NCBI GenBank assembly: GCA_002085385.1
Contig: NATO01000007.1
Span: 1-20,763 of the forward strand
Length of the DNA stretch: 20,763 nt
Direction: 5' to 3'
DNA from: a candidate division Zixibacteria bacterium 4484_93
GTDB taxonomy: Bacteria > UBP14 > UBA6098 > 4484-93
Shown: piece by piece, positions 1 to 7,500 of the stretch
Position numbering within the stretch: position 1 is the stretch's first letter
Layout of the letters: each line of letters opens with the position of its first letter
Position numbers and translations under genes: made by a program
Notes under the pieces: model-generated
The model's input: the letters and a program-made list of their open reading frames with translations, nothing else
Database searches by the model: none
What the model was told of the DNA's origin: nothing

Positions 1-185
1 CGAAAAACAAACTCCGTGTTCGTTTCCTGCAAGTGCATTTTGACATCATCGATACTTCTGGAAAACGCTTGATAATCGGTAATACTTTGATACCATGATA
101 CGATTTTAATATGAGATATATCCTGCGCACTACCCACTCGCATCCAAATCACCATCGCCAACAACAAAATGATAATATTTCTCAT
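1..185 (-). CDS. Secreted protein, N-terminal fragment cut by the window edge
   Basis: A reading frame opens at ATG 185-183 and runs off the left edge without a stop, giving about 61 residues. The ATG follows an AGGGGG ribosome site about 8 bases upstream. The product begins MRNIIILLLAMVIWMRVGSA followed by Q-D, a clean signal peptide with a likely cleavage after GSA. The visible mature part (containing KIVSWYQSITDYQ and ETNTEFVF) matches no family I can name with confidence. It starts 14 bases after the stop of the T9SS-tagged gene upstream, so it is probably the third gene of that secreted-protein transcription unit. Whether it also carries a C-terminal sorting tag cannot be seen. I am confident that it is a real gene and know nothing of its function. 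Confidence 0.75.
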   Translation of the reverse strand, partial: MRNIIILLLAMVIWMRVGSAQDISHIKIVSWYQSITDYQAFSRSIDDVKMHLQETNTEFVF

Positions 186-199
186 TTTATGCCCCCTGT

Positions 200-2152
200 T
201 TATTTCAAATAAGCTATGTGCTTTGTTATGCACTTACCATCTTCCATTGTCGCTCTCACCAGATATATCCCCGATGGAATCGTTTCATCGGGTTGCCAGA
301 TGAATGTGCGCGTGGCGGTCATTTCGGCAGGCTCAATGACCGGGGCATCAGGCACTGAGCGTAGTCGAAGTGTCCCCCGCAAATCGTATATCTCTATTTC
401 CGCTCCAGCAGGTGCGGTGATGACGCAGGATGAATTGAACGGATTGGGATGGACAGCGATATTAATGCACCGAGGAATATTATTTTTCTCGGTAATCCCA
501 ACCGCAGTCAGTAAAATGTCCTTAAATGCCGTCAGACTGTCTCCTTCGCTATCCCGGATAGTCAGGCGTAAGGTATAATTACCCTCTTCCAATCCTGCAG
601 TGTTCCACAAAGCAAGAGTATCGCTATCTATTTCACTGGCAGAGTCGGCAATAAGTGTCCAATCGGGGGTATCGGCAGGCGACCAATAAAGGCAATAGTT
701 CTCGAAAGTCAGAGTGCTATATGGTCCGGCATCGAGCCAGGCGGAACCAATAATAGGAATATTATCATCGACGCTCGCACTCTCCGGATTGTCTATCGCA
801 ACAACCATTATCAGAGCTGTGTCCAAGGCTTGTGGCTGGTGTTCAAAATAACAGTTGACCGCCAGAAGGCGAGAATTATTATGCGCTAGATTTGCCCCCA
901 GGGGTGGCGGTGCCCATGGGCTGATGCAGTCAACGATGGTATTCTTCAAAAACATAGTAGCGTTATTCAGCACGCTTACATATGATTTGACCATACCATC
1001 GGTAAAACTTAAAAATGCACTATCTCGTGCCCCCATGTTGTTCCAGATGCCATCACAGGTGCAGCGTGTAGCGTAAGTTATGGAGTTGTTTTTGCCCACC
1101 ATCTCTCCAAAAGTGCATGAGTCGATGTAGAAAACAGTTCGTTCCAGTGGATAGTGCTGCCAGGAATAGACAGCCGAGTTTATGAGGCGGAAATATCGGT
1201 CGGGAAGCGGAACAGTAAGGTCTGCATAAAAGTTGGAATCCGTTACACCATAAAAGTTTATTGTATCTGAACCGGGGATTCTCAACGCAGAACCCATTAC
1301 GAGCGAATTCGTGATTGCCAAAGAGCATCCGGGAAACGACTCGATGCCCCACCAAACTTGATAGCAAGTGTCCACGGTGAATGTGTAACCGATGCCATCC
1401 ACACCAGCAACATCGTCGCTTAATTCAAAATGCAATACGGTATCGATGTCGGGGAACTGAATGTTCGCCACAGAATTGTCCGGCATTTGCAGCCAGGGCA
1501 GAATAACTTCACAGCGGGTAAAACTTACCCGACACGAGTCGTCCACAAGTAAATCTCCAACATAATCCACATCCTCCAATATTAAAGTTGATTTGTTATA
1601 GACTTTTCTAAAACTCCAATCGAGAAAAGTTACTCGTCTGGCGATAAATGTGGAGTTGTCGTAAAGTCGTCCGAACTGTGTAAAACCATTGCCATCGACT
1701 GTGGCATCCGTGGCTTCAAACCCGGCACTGTCCATAAACCAATCCTGATATTGAGCCACAAAAACCTGATTGAAACGCAAATGGGCGCTGTTTCTTAAGA
1801 TAACCCATCCATTGTCTTGCGCCCATATATGCCCAGATAAAGTGAGCGTTGCATTATCGACAATAAGCACGCCCTCGCCGCAAATAATAATATTCCCATC
1901 CTGAACAAAATTAGTGTCTATGACAAAAGTATCCGCCGCTGGACCGATAATAAGGTCAGCAATAGTCATCAATTCCAATATATCCGGTCTATCTCTGCCG
2001 AATTCCGATAGCCATGCGAAACGCTCACTGGAATATCGCAGAATTTCATCACTTGGCTGTATCTGCGCAACGCAAATAGAAATAACAGGAATAACGAAGA
2101 AGAGCACCAGCACAAGAATCATTACTCCTCTCATTTCAAACCTCTTTGTCAT
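200..2152 (-). CDS. Secreted protein, probable beta-helix, with T9SS-like C-terminal sorting domain
   Basis: Predicted exported protein of 650 residues. Residues 10-29 form a hydrophobic signal sequence ending VISICVAQ. The long middle is rich in short beta-strand-like stretches with N, D and T turns (for example FEATDATVDGNGFTQFG, LAITNSLVMGSALRI), as in right-handed parallel beta-helix surface proteins; no catalytic motif was recognised. Residues about 558-650 form a Por-secretion-tail type domain: HPNPFNSS, a strand ending AGAEIEIYDLRG, IWQPDETIPSGIYLVRA and a basic C-terminal strand. Such tags direct proteins through T9SS. The ATG at 2152 overlaps the upstream stop as ATGA. An alternative ATG at 2134 has a GAGG site 6 bases upstream and still gives a complete signal peptide, so the start is uncertain by 6 codons. 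The linker inside the tag carries two embedded DNA hairpins. Confidence 0.88.
   Translation of the reverse strand: MTKRFEMRGVMILVLVLFFVIPVISICVAQIQPSDEILRYSSERFAWLSEFGRDRPDILELMTIADLIIGPAADTFVIDTNFVQDGNIIICGEGVLIVDNATLTLSGHIWAQDNGWVILRNSAHLRFNQVFVAQYQDWFMDSAGFEATDATVDGNGFTQFGRLYDNSTFIARRVTFLDWSFRKVYNKSTLILEDVDYVGDLLVDDSCRVSFTRCEVILPWLQMPDNSVANIQFPDIDTVLHFELSDDVAGVDGIGYTFTVDTCYQVWWGIESFPGCSLAITNSLVMGSALRIPGSDTINFYGVTDSNFYADLTVPLPDRYFRLINSAVYSWQHYPLERTVFYIDSCTFGEMVGKNNSITYATRCTCDGIWNNMGARDSAFLSFTDGMVKSYVSVLNNATMFLKNTIVDCISPWAPPPLGANLAHNNSRLLAVNCYFEHQPQALDTALIMVVAIDNPESASVDDNIPIIGSAWLDAGPYSTLTFENYCLYWSPADTPDWTLIADSASEIDSDTLALWNTAGLEEGNYTLRLTIRDSEGDSLTAFKDILLTAVGITEKNNIPRCINIAVHPNPFNSSCVITAPAGAEIEIYDLRGTLRLRSVPDAPVIEPAEMTATRTFIWQPDETIPSGIYLVRATMEDGKCITKHIAYLK
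316..342. repeat. Hairpin repeat 1 embedded in the sorting-domain linker
   Basis: Perfect 8-base inverted repeat CGGTCATT (316-323) and AATGACCG (335-342) around the loop TCGGCAGGCTC. The loop core resembles the neighbouring element at 351-374 read on the other strand. I recall similar short palindromic elements (TTCG-C---GCTCA type) dispersed in many bacterial genomes. It lies in frame inside the coding sequence and encodes the stretch VIEPAEMTA on the minus strand. Confidence 0.7.
351..374. repeat. Hairpin repeat 2 embedded in the sorting-domain linker
   Basis: Inverted repeat GGCACT (351-356) and AGTGTC (369-374), with one G-T wobble, around a 12-base loop. On the minus strand its core reads CACTTCGACTACGCTCAGTG, matching the TTCG-C---GCTCA layout of the element at 316-342. 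Only 8 bases separate the two, so they form a pair. It is in frame and encodes LRSVPDA within the linker of the secreted-protein tag. Confidence 0.7.
379..449. repeat. 71-bp duplicated sorting-tag segment, copy 1
   Basis: This segment matches 2304-2374. The first 37 bases and the last 24 bases are identical; the 10 bases between differ at 4 positions, all synonymous third-codon changes. It encodes the NPFNSSCVITAPAGAEIEIYDL core of the T9SS-like tag. The rest of the two proteins is unrelated by eye. Confidence 0.85.
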
Positions 2153-3540
2153 TTGATTAGCAAAATTCGTTTCGTTGCCGTCCGCCCGTCTTCCGTCCTC
2201 GCTTTCACTAAATATATCCCCGATGGGATGGTTTTATCCGGTATCCAGACCATCTCCACTGGACCTGACCGGGGGATGATTTCACTCCATACAGGATTGC
2301 CAAGCAAATCGTATATCTCTATTTCCGCTCCAGCAGGTGCTGTTATTACACAGGATGAATTGAACGGATTGGGAAAACAATTTATTGCAAAGCACTGTGG
2401 CAAATCTTTGTCCTCCTCGACCCCTATTGGATAATCCTCGCAGCTGAACATCACCTCATAGGGAGCAGAGTCGCCCTGCGTCCATATTACATAGCAGCCC
2501 GAGGTATTGGGATAACGCACCTTCTCATCACAGTAATCACGGAACTTATAGGAACTCCATCCCGACATAGAATAGTAAAGATGGGCAAGGATATCATCAT
2601 AGCCATCGCTGTTGTCCTCCCAGTAGAGATAGCTCCAGGTATAACCGACAGTGGATACCACCGGATAGCGTGATTCACCGGTCGTCGGGAAACCGCCACC
2701 ATTCCCACCATAGAAAATTGCACTATCACTATGCTCCCAGGCAGCGGATAAGCTATCCTCACCGTGACAGTAGTCGAGCGAAGCGTGATGCAGGGGATGC
2801 CAATCATAATCCAGCAGTTCCAGCCCAGACCAGACACCATCACGCAGATAGCGGTGAGCAATCGAGTATGGAGTTTCACACGGGGGGTCATCCCGCTCCC
2901 ATATCACATGCACCTCATCCCCGTTATAAATGCTAATCGATGGATAGCGGTCATAGATTGTCTCACTGCAGCTGAGATTGATGGTCTCGCTATCAGCCGG
3001 CGGACAGTAAGAACTGGCAAAATAGTAATAGATTTCGGAGTTCCCCGGCGTATCCTCCTGCCACACAATATGGATACCACCATCTCTGTCAACAACGATT
3101 GCAGGGAGAATCGAATTCCCGGCGGTGTGGCTAATCCTCTGAGGGATACATCTATCAAAAGGGTTCTCGACAAATATCTCGCTATTCCCGGCAGAATCCG
3201 ACTCGTAGACAACTATCAGCCCGGAGCGATATACATCACAGGATGGATGATGTGCATTCTCCCAGCCGGAACCAGGAACCATCAGGGGATGAGCTTCCCA
3301 GGTCATACCCCTATCACTGCTGATGGCATAATAACAACTGTCGGTATTGTAGCCATATACGGCAAAAAGGGTATCCTCCCGGGCAGGTAGCGGCACAATC
3401 TTAAAACCGTTGCTGAATGCGGTGGCATCGCCGACATAGCTCGTCCCGATGACAGAAGTATGAAGCGATTGAGCATAGCCCGATATTGCCAGGAGAAACA
3501 GAAAAACCACACAGATTGACAAAATCCTGAACATTTGCAT
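2149..3540 (-). CDS. Secreted beta-propeller-like (BNR/Asp-box) protein with T9SS-like sorting domain
   Basis: Predicted exported protein of 463 residues. Residues 1-23 are a signal peptide (MQMFRILSICVVFLFLLAIS, then GYAQ). An Asp-box motif SSDRGMTW near residue 70 and repeated blade-like strands (IVVYESDSAGNSEIFVENPF; GGIHIVWQEDTPGNSEIYYY; DEVHVIWERDD) point to a sialidase/BNR-type beta-propeller; I see no sialidase catalytic set, so binding or structural use is as likely as catalysis. Residues about 380-463 are a T9SS-type tag (FPNPFNSS, AGAEIEIYDLLG, IPDKTIPSGIYLVKA, basic end). AGGAGG lies 7 bases before the ATG. It is the first gene of a minus-strand unit: its stop overlaps the next start as ATGA. 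A promoter-like sequence precedes it at 3564-3591. Confidence 0.88.
   Translation of the reverse strand: MQMFRILSICVVFLFLLAISGYAQSLHTSVIGTSYVGDATAFSNGFKIVPLPAREDTLFAVYGYNTDSCYYAISSDRGMTWEAHPLMVPGSGWENAHHPSCDVYRSGLIVVYESDSAGNSEIFVENPFDRCIPQRISHTAGNSILPAIVVDRDGGIHIVWQEDTPGNSEIYYYFASSYCPPADSETINLSCSETIYDRYPSISIYNGDEVHVIWERDDPPCETPYSIAHRYLRDGVWSGLELLDYDWHPLHHASLDYCHGEDSLSAAWEHSDSAIFYGGNGGGFPTTGESRYPVVSTVGYTWSYLYWEDNSDGYDDILAHLYYSMSGWSSYKFRDYCDEKVRYPNTSGCYVIWTQGDSAPYEVMFSCEDYPIGVEEDKDLPQCFAINCFPNPFNSSCVITAPAGAEIEIYDLLGNPVWSEIIPRSGPVEMVWIPDKTIPSGIYLVKARTEDGRTATKRILLIK
2304..2374. repeat. 71-bp duplicated sorting-tag segment, copy 2
   Basis: Partner of 379-449, same strand orientation, encoding the same tag core in the upstream gene. 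There are four mismatches over 71 bases, all silent. Confidence 0.85.
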
Positions 3541-3563
3541 AGTTATACCTCCTATTATATCTC

Positions 3564-3591
3564 ATAATCGCAATTTTTTGTGAAATGTCAA
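3564..3591 (-). promoter_or_regulatory. Probable sigma-70-type promoter for the secreted-protein unit
   Basis: On the minus strand TTGACA (3591-3586), a 16-base spacer, then GATTAT (3569-3564). The -35 is a consensus match and the -10 matches at 4 of 6 positions. Predicted transcription begins near 3557, just upstream of the AGGAGG site of the 463-residue protein. A TATAAT closer to the gene is too near the ribosome site to serve as the -10. Confidence 0.5.
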
Positions 3592-3601
3592 CAACCTATC
3601 T

Positions 3602-4378
3602 TTAACGATGTGACTTTATAAGGGCGTAAGCGTTGTGGTTGTGGATTGACTCCATACTCTCCACCTCGACGAGGAATGAGGTTATCCGTTTATCCCCGGA
3701 TAGTAGTTTTGCGGCTCTTCTCGCCGCATCCTCGACGAAGCGTGGGGTATTGTATGCCTTCTCGGTTATGAACTTCTCATCCACCCGCTTCAAGAGTGGA
3801 TAAACGGGAGCACTGGCAGCATCCTCTGCTATCTGGATAAGCTCCTCGAGCCAGACAAAACCTTCGGTTTTGACCTCGAGCTTTATGTATGCACGCTGGT
3901 TGTGTGCACCCTCATCCGATATCTCCTTCGAGCAGGGGCAGAGAAGGTTCACAGGGACAGTAACACCGAACCGGAAATCGAAATCCTCTTCCAACGAGGC
4001 GTCAAAGAAAGCATCATATACAGCTATGGATTCACTCTTTGCAACAGGCGATACTCTCCTGACAAAATATGGGAACTCCATTCTGGCACCTGCGGATTGG
4101 GCATCGAACTCTTTCTGCATCTTCTCGAGCATCGGGTGGACCTCCTCGAAGCTCATCTTACCGTGGAACTCGTTGAGTATCTCCACGAAACGGCTCATAT
4201 GTGTCCCACGATAGTGCTTCGGCAGGTTGACAAACATCGAGACAGTTGCAACAGTATACTGATAGCCACGGGTCCTATCGAGTACCCTTATCGGATAACG
4301 CAGAGATTTTATACCGACCTCATCTATAGGGATGGCATCTTTGGGAGTGTCGTTCTGAATATCACGCACAGGCATCAC
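3602..4378 (-). CDS. folE2: GTP cyclohydrolase FolE2 (type IB)
   Basis: Converts GTP to 7,8-dihydroneopterin triphosphate, the entry step to folate (and often queuosine) synthesis, in the cytoplasm. The protein is 258 residues, normal for GCYH-IB. Visible family motifs are an N-terminal VRDIQND, KHYRGTHMSRF (54-64), the metal/catalytic segment NLLCPCSKEISDEGAHNQRAY (144-164, with C147 and H159), E201 in RVDEKF, and H246 in SIHNHNAYA. Cys, His, Glu and the late His are in the order and spacing known for the Neisseria enzyme. The frame opens at GTG 4378 followed directly by ATG 4375. The ATG is better placed behind the GAGGGGTG ribosome site, which overlaps the upstream stop, so the true protein may start one codon later. 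It follows the GH57 gene by 3 bases. This isoform accepts metals other than zinc; no Zur-like operator was seen. Confidence 0.95.
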   Translation of the reverse strand: MMPVRDIQNDTPKDAIPIDEVGIKSLRYPIRVLDRTRGYQYTVATVSMFVNLPKHYRGTHMSRFVEILNEFHGKMSFEEVHPMLEKMQKEFDAQSAGARMEFPYFVRRVSPVAKSESIAVYDAFFDASLEEDFDFRFGVTVPVNLLCPCSKEISDEGAHNQRAYIKLEVKTEGFVWLEELIQIAEDAASAPVYPLLKRVDEKFITEKAYNTPRFVEDAARRAAKLLSGDKRITSFLVEVESMESIHNHNAYALIKSHR

Positions 4379-4381
4379 CCC

Positions 4382-6547
4382 TCACACAAACCACATTTCG
4401 TCGTTGTAATCGGCAGATGGGAGAACAGCAAGAAGCTTTCCGCCCGGGGGGAAACGCTCAATCACCTCACCTTTATCCAACATTTCTATATAGTAAAGAA
4501 TTCTATCCCCCGGTGAACCGCCGATAAGTTCCCTCGAAACGGCAAGCTCGACCAGCTCAACCGCCTTTGCCAGAACATCTTTATCCGACGCGGAAACATC
4601 GCCTTTCACGGTAATGACAGGCTCCTGTCCTAGGGGTTCAATTGTGAGGACTATCTCACAGTGGACTGGCTCCTCGAAAACAAGACGCAAGCCATCTACC
4701 TCGTCCGACATACGATTTAGTTTCTGGTGGAGGTCGAGTCTTATGTAGAAATAATTATCATCGAAGCCGAAATACAGCTTTCGGACAATAGGTTTTGCTC
4801 CTCTGGCAAGGCGCGTAGAAAAACTCGAGAGCTGATAGAAACCAGCAGGCGACCACTCGAAAAACGATGTGGCAAGCCCATCGAGCGTTGGTGATATGAG
4901 CTCGAGTGGTGGGCGGGTCGGTTTAAGCAGGATGCTCTTCTTCATAACTGGGAAACAGAGATGCTCGGGGAGAGCGAGATGTGCCTTTTTGTATGCAGCG
5001 GAAAGGTTGGCACGGAAGAGGTAATCGAACTCAGACATAAATTGTGTGTAGTTTGGAGCACCATACCACCAGAACCAGTCGCTACCCTCTGCAACGAGAA
5101 GCGACCTCGTGGCATCGGGGTTCTTGTTCCCCGATGAGTTCACAGCCTCCACCGCATCGGCAAGATAATCCCAGGCTCTGTTCTTTATCTCATCACCTAT
5201 CCATATATGGAAATCGCTGGATATCCAGGAGCCGGGGTAAAGCCTCTCGAGAATAGGGAATTCGGAGTTGCGGGAAAGATAATCTGAGAATGTGGTCGTT
5301 CTTATGACAGGATGAGAAGACAGGGTTTCATAAAGCCGGGTCAGGAAATCGAGCCCATTCCTATCGAAATACTCCCAGGCATTCTCACCATCCAACACCA
5401 CAGAGACAATATACTCTTTTCCATCATCGGGGAGAGAATTATATATCCCTTCGAGATGGAAGATAAAATCGGAAACGGCGACATCGGCAGGAAGATTGGC
5501 ATATTCGAACCCTATCTTGTCCGATAGCTTCCTGTCGCGGAAGAAGATATGAAAAAGTCTCCCACCGCGGTATATCGAATACGGCTGATACAATTGTCCA
5601 GGTGACCAGATGCGTGTTGCTGTCCCCCTTGTGAGAGCAAGCGAGCGTCTGAGAATCCCCTCATCGGTTATGCAAAAGCTAATACCACTTTCAGCAAGTA
5701 TTCGCAGAGCAGCTTCCGATACGCTTCCCTCCGATGGCCAGAACCCAGAGGGCCGCTTGCCAAACCTATCCTCGAAGTAGCCGATGCTTTCTGCTACCTG
5801 TCTTTTTGCGTCCTCGGGATGAGAAAACTGCCTGTCGGGAAGTGGAGAATGCGGCTGGCAGACCTTTGCGATGTTTGTATCACACAAGAGCGGAAGTATC
5901 GGGTGAAAATACGGACTTGCAGTGAGTTCAATCTGCCCATCCTCCCACATCCTGCGGTAGAGAGGGATAATCTTTTTTATGTGCTCCGACTGGATGTGAA
6001 GAAGATGCTGCTTCTGCTCCTCGGTGTAGTATGAATCCTGGTCAACGAGTGAGTGGACAAATTCATCCTCCTGAATGGAGTTCCCCGACCAGGCAAGGAG
6101 AAAATGAACGACTATGTCGAGATATTCCTGGAGGGTAAAAAAGTGCAATTTCTCCTTCAAATACTCTTTCGAGGAACCTTTACCACGCTTGCGGTAAAGC
6201 TCAAGATATCTTGGTGATACCCTTATGTTGTGCTCGAACTCAATGAAGAAGAAGTTTTTCAGGAGAAACAGTTTATCCTCGTTCGATAGCTCATCTACCG
6301 GGCGGGATGCTATCTCCTGGCAGTAGTCCGTCTTGCCCGAGATGTAAAGCTCGAGCTGCTCCAAAAGAGCAGGGACAAGATTAAAGCTGACATGGACATC
6401 AGGGAAATGGGAAACAATGTAAGGCATATCATAGTAATCCTTGAGGGCGTGAAGTCTTGCCCAGGGAAGCAGAAACCTCTCCTCTGCATCGAGGTAATAG
6501 TATGGCTGGTGCATATGCCAGAGAATTGCCAGAGACAGGCGCTTCAT
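4382..6547 (-). CDS. Glycoside hydrolase family 57 protein (alpha-glucan-active)
   Basis: A 721-residue retaining alpha-glucan enzyme of family GH57; members act on starch- or glycogen-like glucans as amylases, amylopullulanases, branching enzymes or glucanotransferases. Conserved regions are visible in order: HMHQPY (11-16), ELTASPYFHPILPLLCD (about 207-223), GFWPSEGS (268-275) with the expected nucleophile E273, and VVLDGENAWEYF (383-394) with the expected acid/base D386. EGSDWFWWYGAPNYTQF sits near 500. The region from about 540 to the end looks like an appended beta-rich domain (LYFGFDDNYFYIRLDL). No signal peptide is seen, so it is probably cytoplasmic and may act on stored glycogen. The ATG at 6547 lies only 24 bases downstream of a tRNA gene and no separate promoter was seen. 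Exact substrate specificity cannot be read from the sequence. Confidence 0.92.
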   Translation of the reverse strand: MKRLSLAILWHMHQPYYYLDAEERFLLPWARLHALKDYYDMPYIVSHFPDVHVSFNLVPALLEQLELYISGKTDYCQEIASRPVDELSNEDKLFLLKNFFFIEFEHNIRVSPRYLELYRKRGKGSSKEYLKEKLHFFTLQEYLDIVVHFLLAWSGNSIQEDEFVHSLVDQDSYYTEEQKQHLLHIQSEHIKKIIPLYRRMWEDGQIELTASPYFHPILPLLCDTNIAKVCQPHSPLPDRQFSHPEDAKRQVAESIGYFEDRFGKRPSGFWPSEGSVSEAALRILAESGISFCITDEGILRRSLALTRGTATRIWSPGQLYQPYSIYRGGRLFHIFFRDRKLSDKIGFEYANLPADVAVSDFIFHLEGIYNSLPDDGKEYIVSVVLDGENAWEYFDRNGLDFLTRLYETLSSHPVIRTTTFSDYLSRNSEFPILERLYPGSWISSDFHIWIGDEIKNRAWDYLADAVEAVNSSGNKNPDATRSLLVAEGSDWFWWYGAPNYTQFMSEFDYLFRANLSAAYKKAHLALPEHLCFPVMKKSILLKPTRPPLELISPTLDGLATSFFEWSPAGFYQLSSFSTRLARGAKPIVRKLYFGFDDNYFYIRLDLHQKLNRMSDEVDGLRLVFEEPVHCEIVLTIEPLGQEPVITVKGDVSASDKDVLAKAVELVELAVSRELIGGSPGDRILYYIEMLDKGEVIERFPPGGKLLAVLPSADYNDEMWFV

Positions 6548-6570
6548 CCTTACCTCTCAAAAACAAAATA

Positions 6571-6644
6571 TAGCGGCGCAGGGATTCGAACCCCGGACAA
6601 GCGGATTATGATTCCGCTGCTCTAACCAACTGAGCTACGCCGCC
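6571..6644 (-). tRNA. tRNA-Met (CAT), elongator type
   Basis: A full cloverleaf of 74 bases. The acceptor stem is GGCGGCG paired with CGCCGCT, with a G1-U72 wobble, and A73 follows. The D arm is GCTCAGTTGGTTAGAGC. The anticodon stem GCGGA/TCCGC encloses loop ATCATAA with anticodon CAT, and the T arm contains GTTCGAATC. CCA is not encoded. The acceptor has G4-C69 and G5-C68 rather than the C-G pairs seen in tRNA-Ile2(CAT), and the anticodon stem lacks the three G-C pairs of initiator tRNA, so elongator Met is the best call. A consensus promoter lies just upstream, and the GH57 gene follows after 23 bases. Confidence 0.93.
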
Positions 6645-6658
6645 TCTCAGGAATATAA

Positions 6659-6686
6659 ATAATACCATCTTACCAGAAATTGTCAA
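6659..6686 (-). promoter_or_regulatory. Strong sigma-70-type promoter for tRNA-Met and downstream genes
   Basis: Minus strand TTGACA (6686-6681), 16-base spacer, TATTAT (6664-6659, 5 of 6 consensus). Predicted start is near 6652, about 8 bases before the mature tRNA 5' end. No terminator is visible between the tRNA and the GH57 gene, so the promoter may also drive GH57 and folE2. Confidence 0.72.
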
Positions 6687-6693
6687 GAGAAAA

Positions 6694-7500
6694 CTATTCA
6701 ACAATCTTCGCCGTCAGAGCAATCTCAACGATGCCAAGATACTCAAAATCGTCTGCGTATTTCCCAAAAAATCTCTTTGAAAGTTCGGTTAGACTCGTGC
6801 CCACACCCAGATACCACTCAGGATGGGGTTGCCTCTGCTCGTCGTGGCGGACCGAGTATCCGAGCCCGATATTGAGCGGGAAGGATTTGGGCGCGGGAGA
6901 ATATGTGAGCCAGTAGACAAACACACCGTGCTCGGGTGTTGAGCGTGGGAGAAATTCCGGCGGAACACGAGAGATGTCCTCGAAACCGACCTTGATGTCG
7001 AAATTGTGAAGGGCGGGCACCGTTTCCCTCAAGACACCGATGGCTGTGCCGGCATAATCAAACGCAAGGTCGCTTATAGAAACACCCTCATTCGGCTTGT
7101 AAGCATCGAGCGGATATTCCATAAATGTCATAACAAAAAACGAGATACCGGTGCCGGCAAGTATGCCTGTTTTCTCGCTGAGACCTGCCCACCTCGAAAG
7201 TCCTGCTCCTGCACGCACAAAGGTATAACCTCCGAACAGATGCGCAATCTCATCGAGCATAAGGAGCCCGTCACCGTTTATATCATCTTTCTTAAAGTGG
7301 AAGCCGATATGCGTCGTGTCCCAGACGGAGTAGAACTTGATTACCGAATAGGATACAACAGAGGCAACCGCAACCGAATAGACCCCAATCTTCAAGGGTG
7401 AGAGCTTATGTAAAGAGCTATCCGTCACGGATGTATTCTCCGAGGCAAAGGAAGCCGACATCAGAGCAAGCATAAGAAGGAAAGCGAGAATAACCCTCAT
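6694..7500 (-). CDS. DUF2279-like exported protein with EF-hand-like loop (paralogue B)
   Basis: A 268-residue exported protein. The start is placed at ATG 7500, not further upstream, because it opens a signal peptide (MRVILAFLLMLALMSASFAS) and overlaps the previous stop as ATGA. Mature motifs match the uncharacterised DUF2279 envelope family: a D-E-x-A-H segment (DEIAHLFGGY, 83-92), RWAGLSEK, MEYPLDAY, then SDLAFDYAGTAIGVLRE. Residues 73-84 (DINGDGLLMLDE) fit the EF-hand calcium loop pattern, with D1, N3, D5, G6, L8 and E12 all present, directly before the conserved His87. The C-terminal third (YWLTYSP, PLNIGLGYS, YLGVGTSLTEL) looks like beta-strands. It is clearly paralogous to the preceding gene. 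The family's function is unknown; it is probably periplasmic or attached to the outer membrane. Confidence 0.82.
   Translation of the reverse strand: MRVILAFLLMLALMSASFASENTSVTDSSLHKLSPLKIGVYSVAVASVVSYSVIKFYSVWDTTHIGFHFKKDDINGDGLLMLDEIAHLFGGYTFVRAGAGLSRWAGLSEKTGILAGTGISFFVMTFMEYPLDAYKPNEGVSISDLAFDYAGTAIGVLRETVPALHNFDIKVGFEDISRVPPEFLPRSTPEHGVFVYWLTYSPAPKSFPLNIGLGYSVRHDEQRQPHPEWYLGVGTSLTELSKRFFGKYADDFEYLGIVEIALTAKIVE
7249..7284 (-). other. EF-hand-like calcium loop in DUF2279 paralogue B
   Basis: It encodes DINGDGLLMLDE (residues 73-84 counted from ATG 7500), a full match to D-x-N-x-D-G-x-L-x-x-x-E. Calcium binding is inferred, not shown. The equivalent loop in paralogue A is at 8052-8087 (DWNGDNLAQSDE), with Gly6 and Leu8 replaced. 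Confidence 0.6.

Noticed and set aside
3902..4516. Plus-strand open frame of 204 codons over folE2 and the end of the GH57 gene
   Set aside because: It overlaps two clearly conserved minus-strand genes and shows no family motifs.
6571..6644. tRNA-Ile2 (lysidine-modified CAT) or initiator tRNA
   Set aside because: The acceptor has G4-C69 and G5-C68, and the anticodon stem lacks the three G-C pairs of initiators, so elongator Met fits best.
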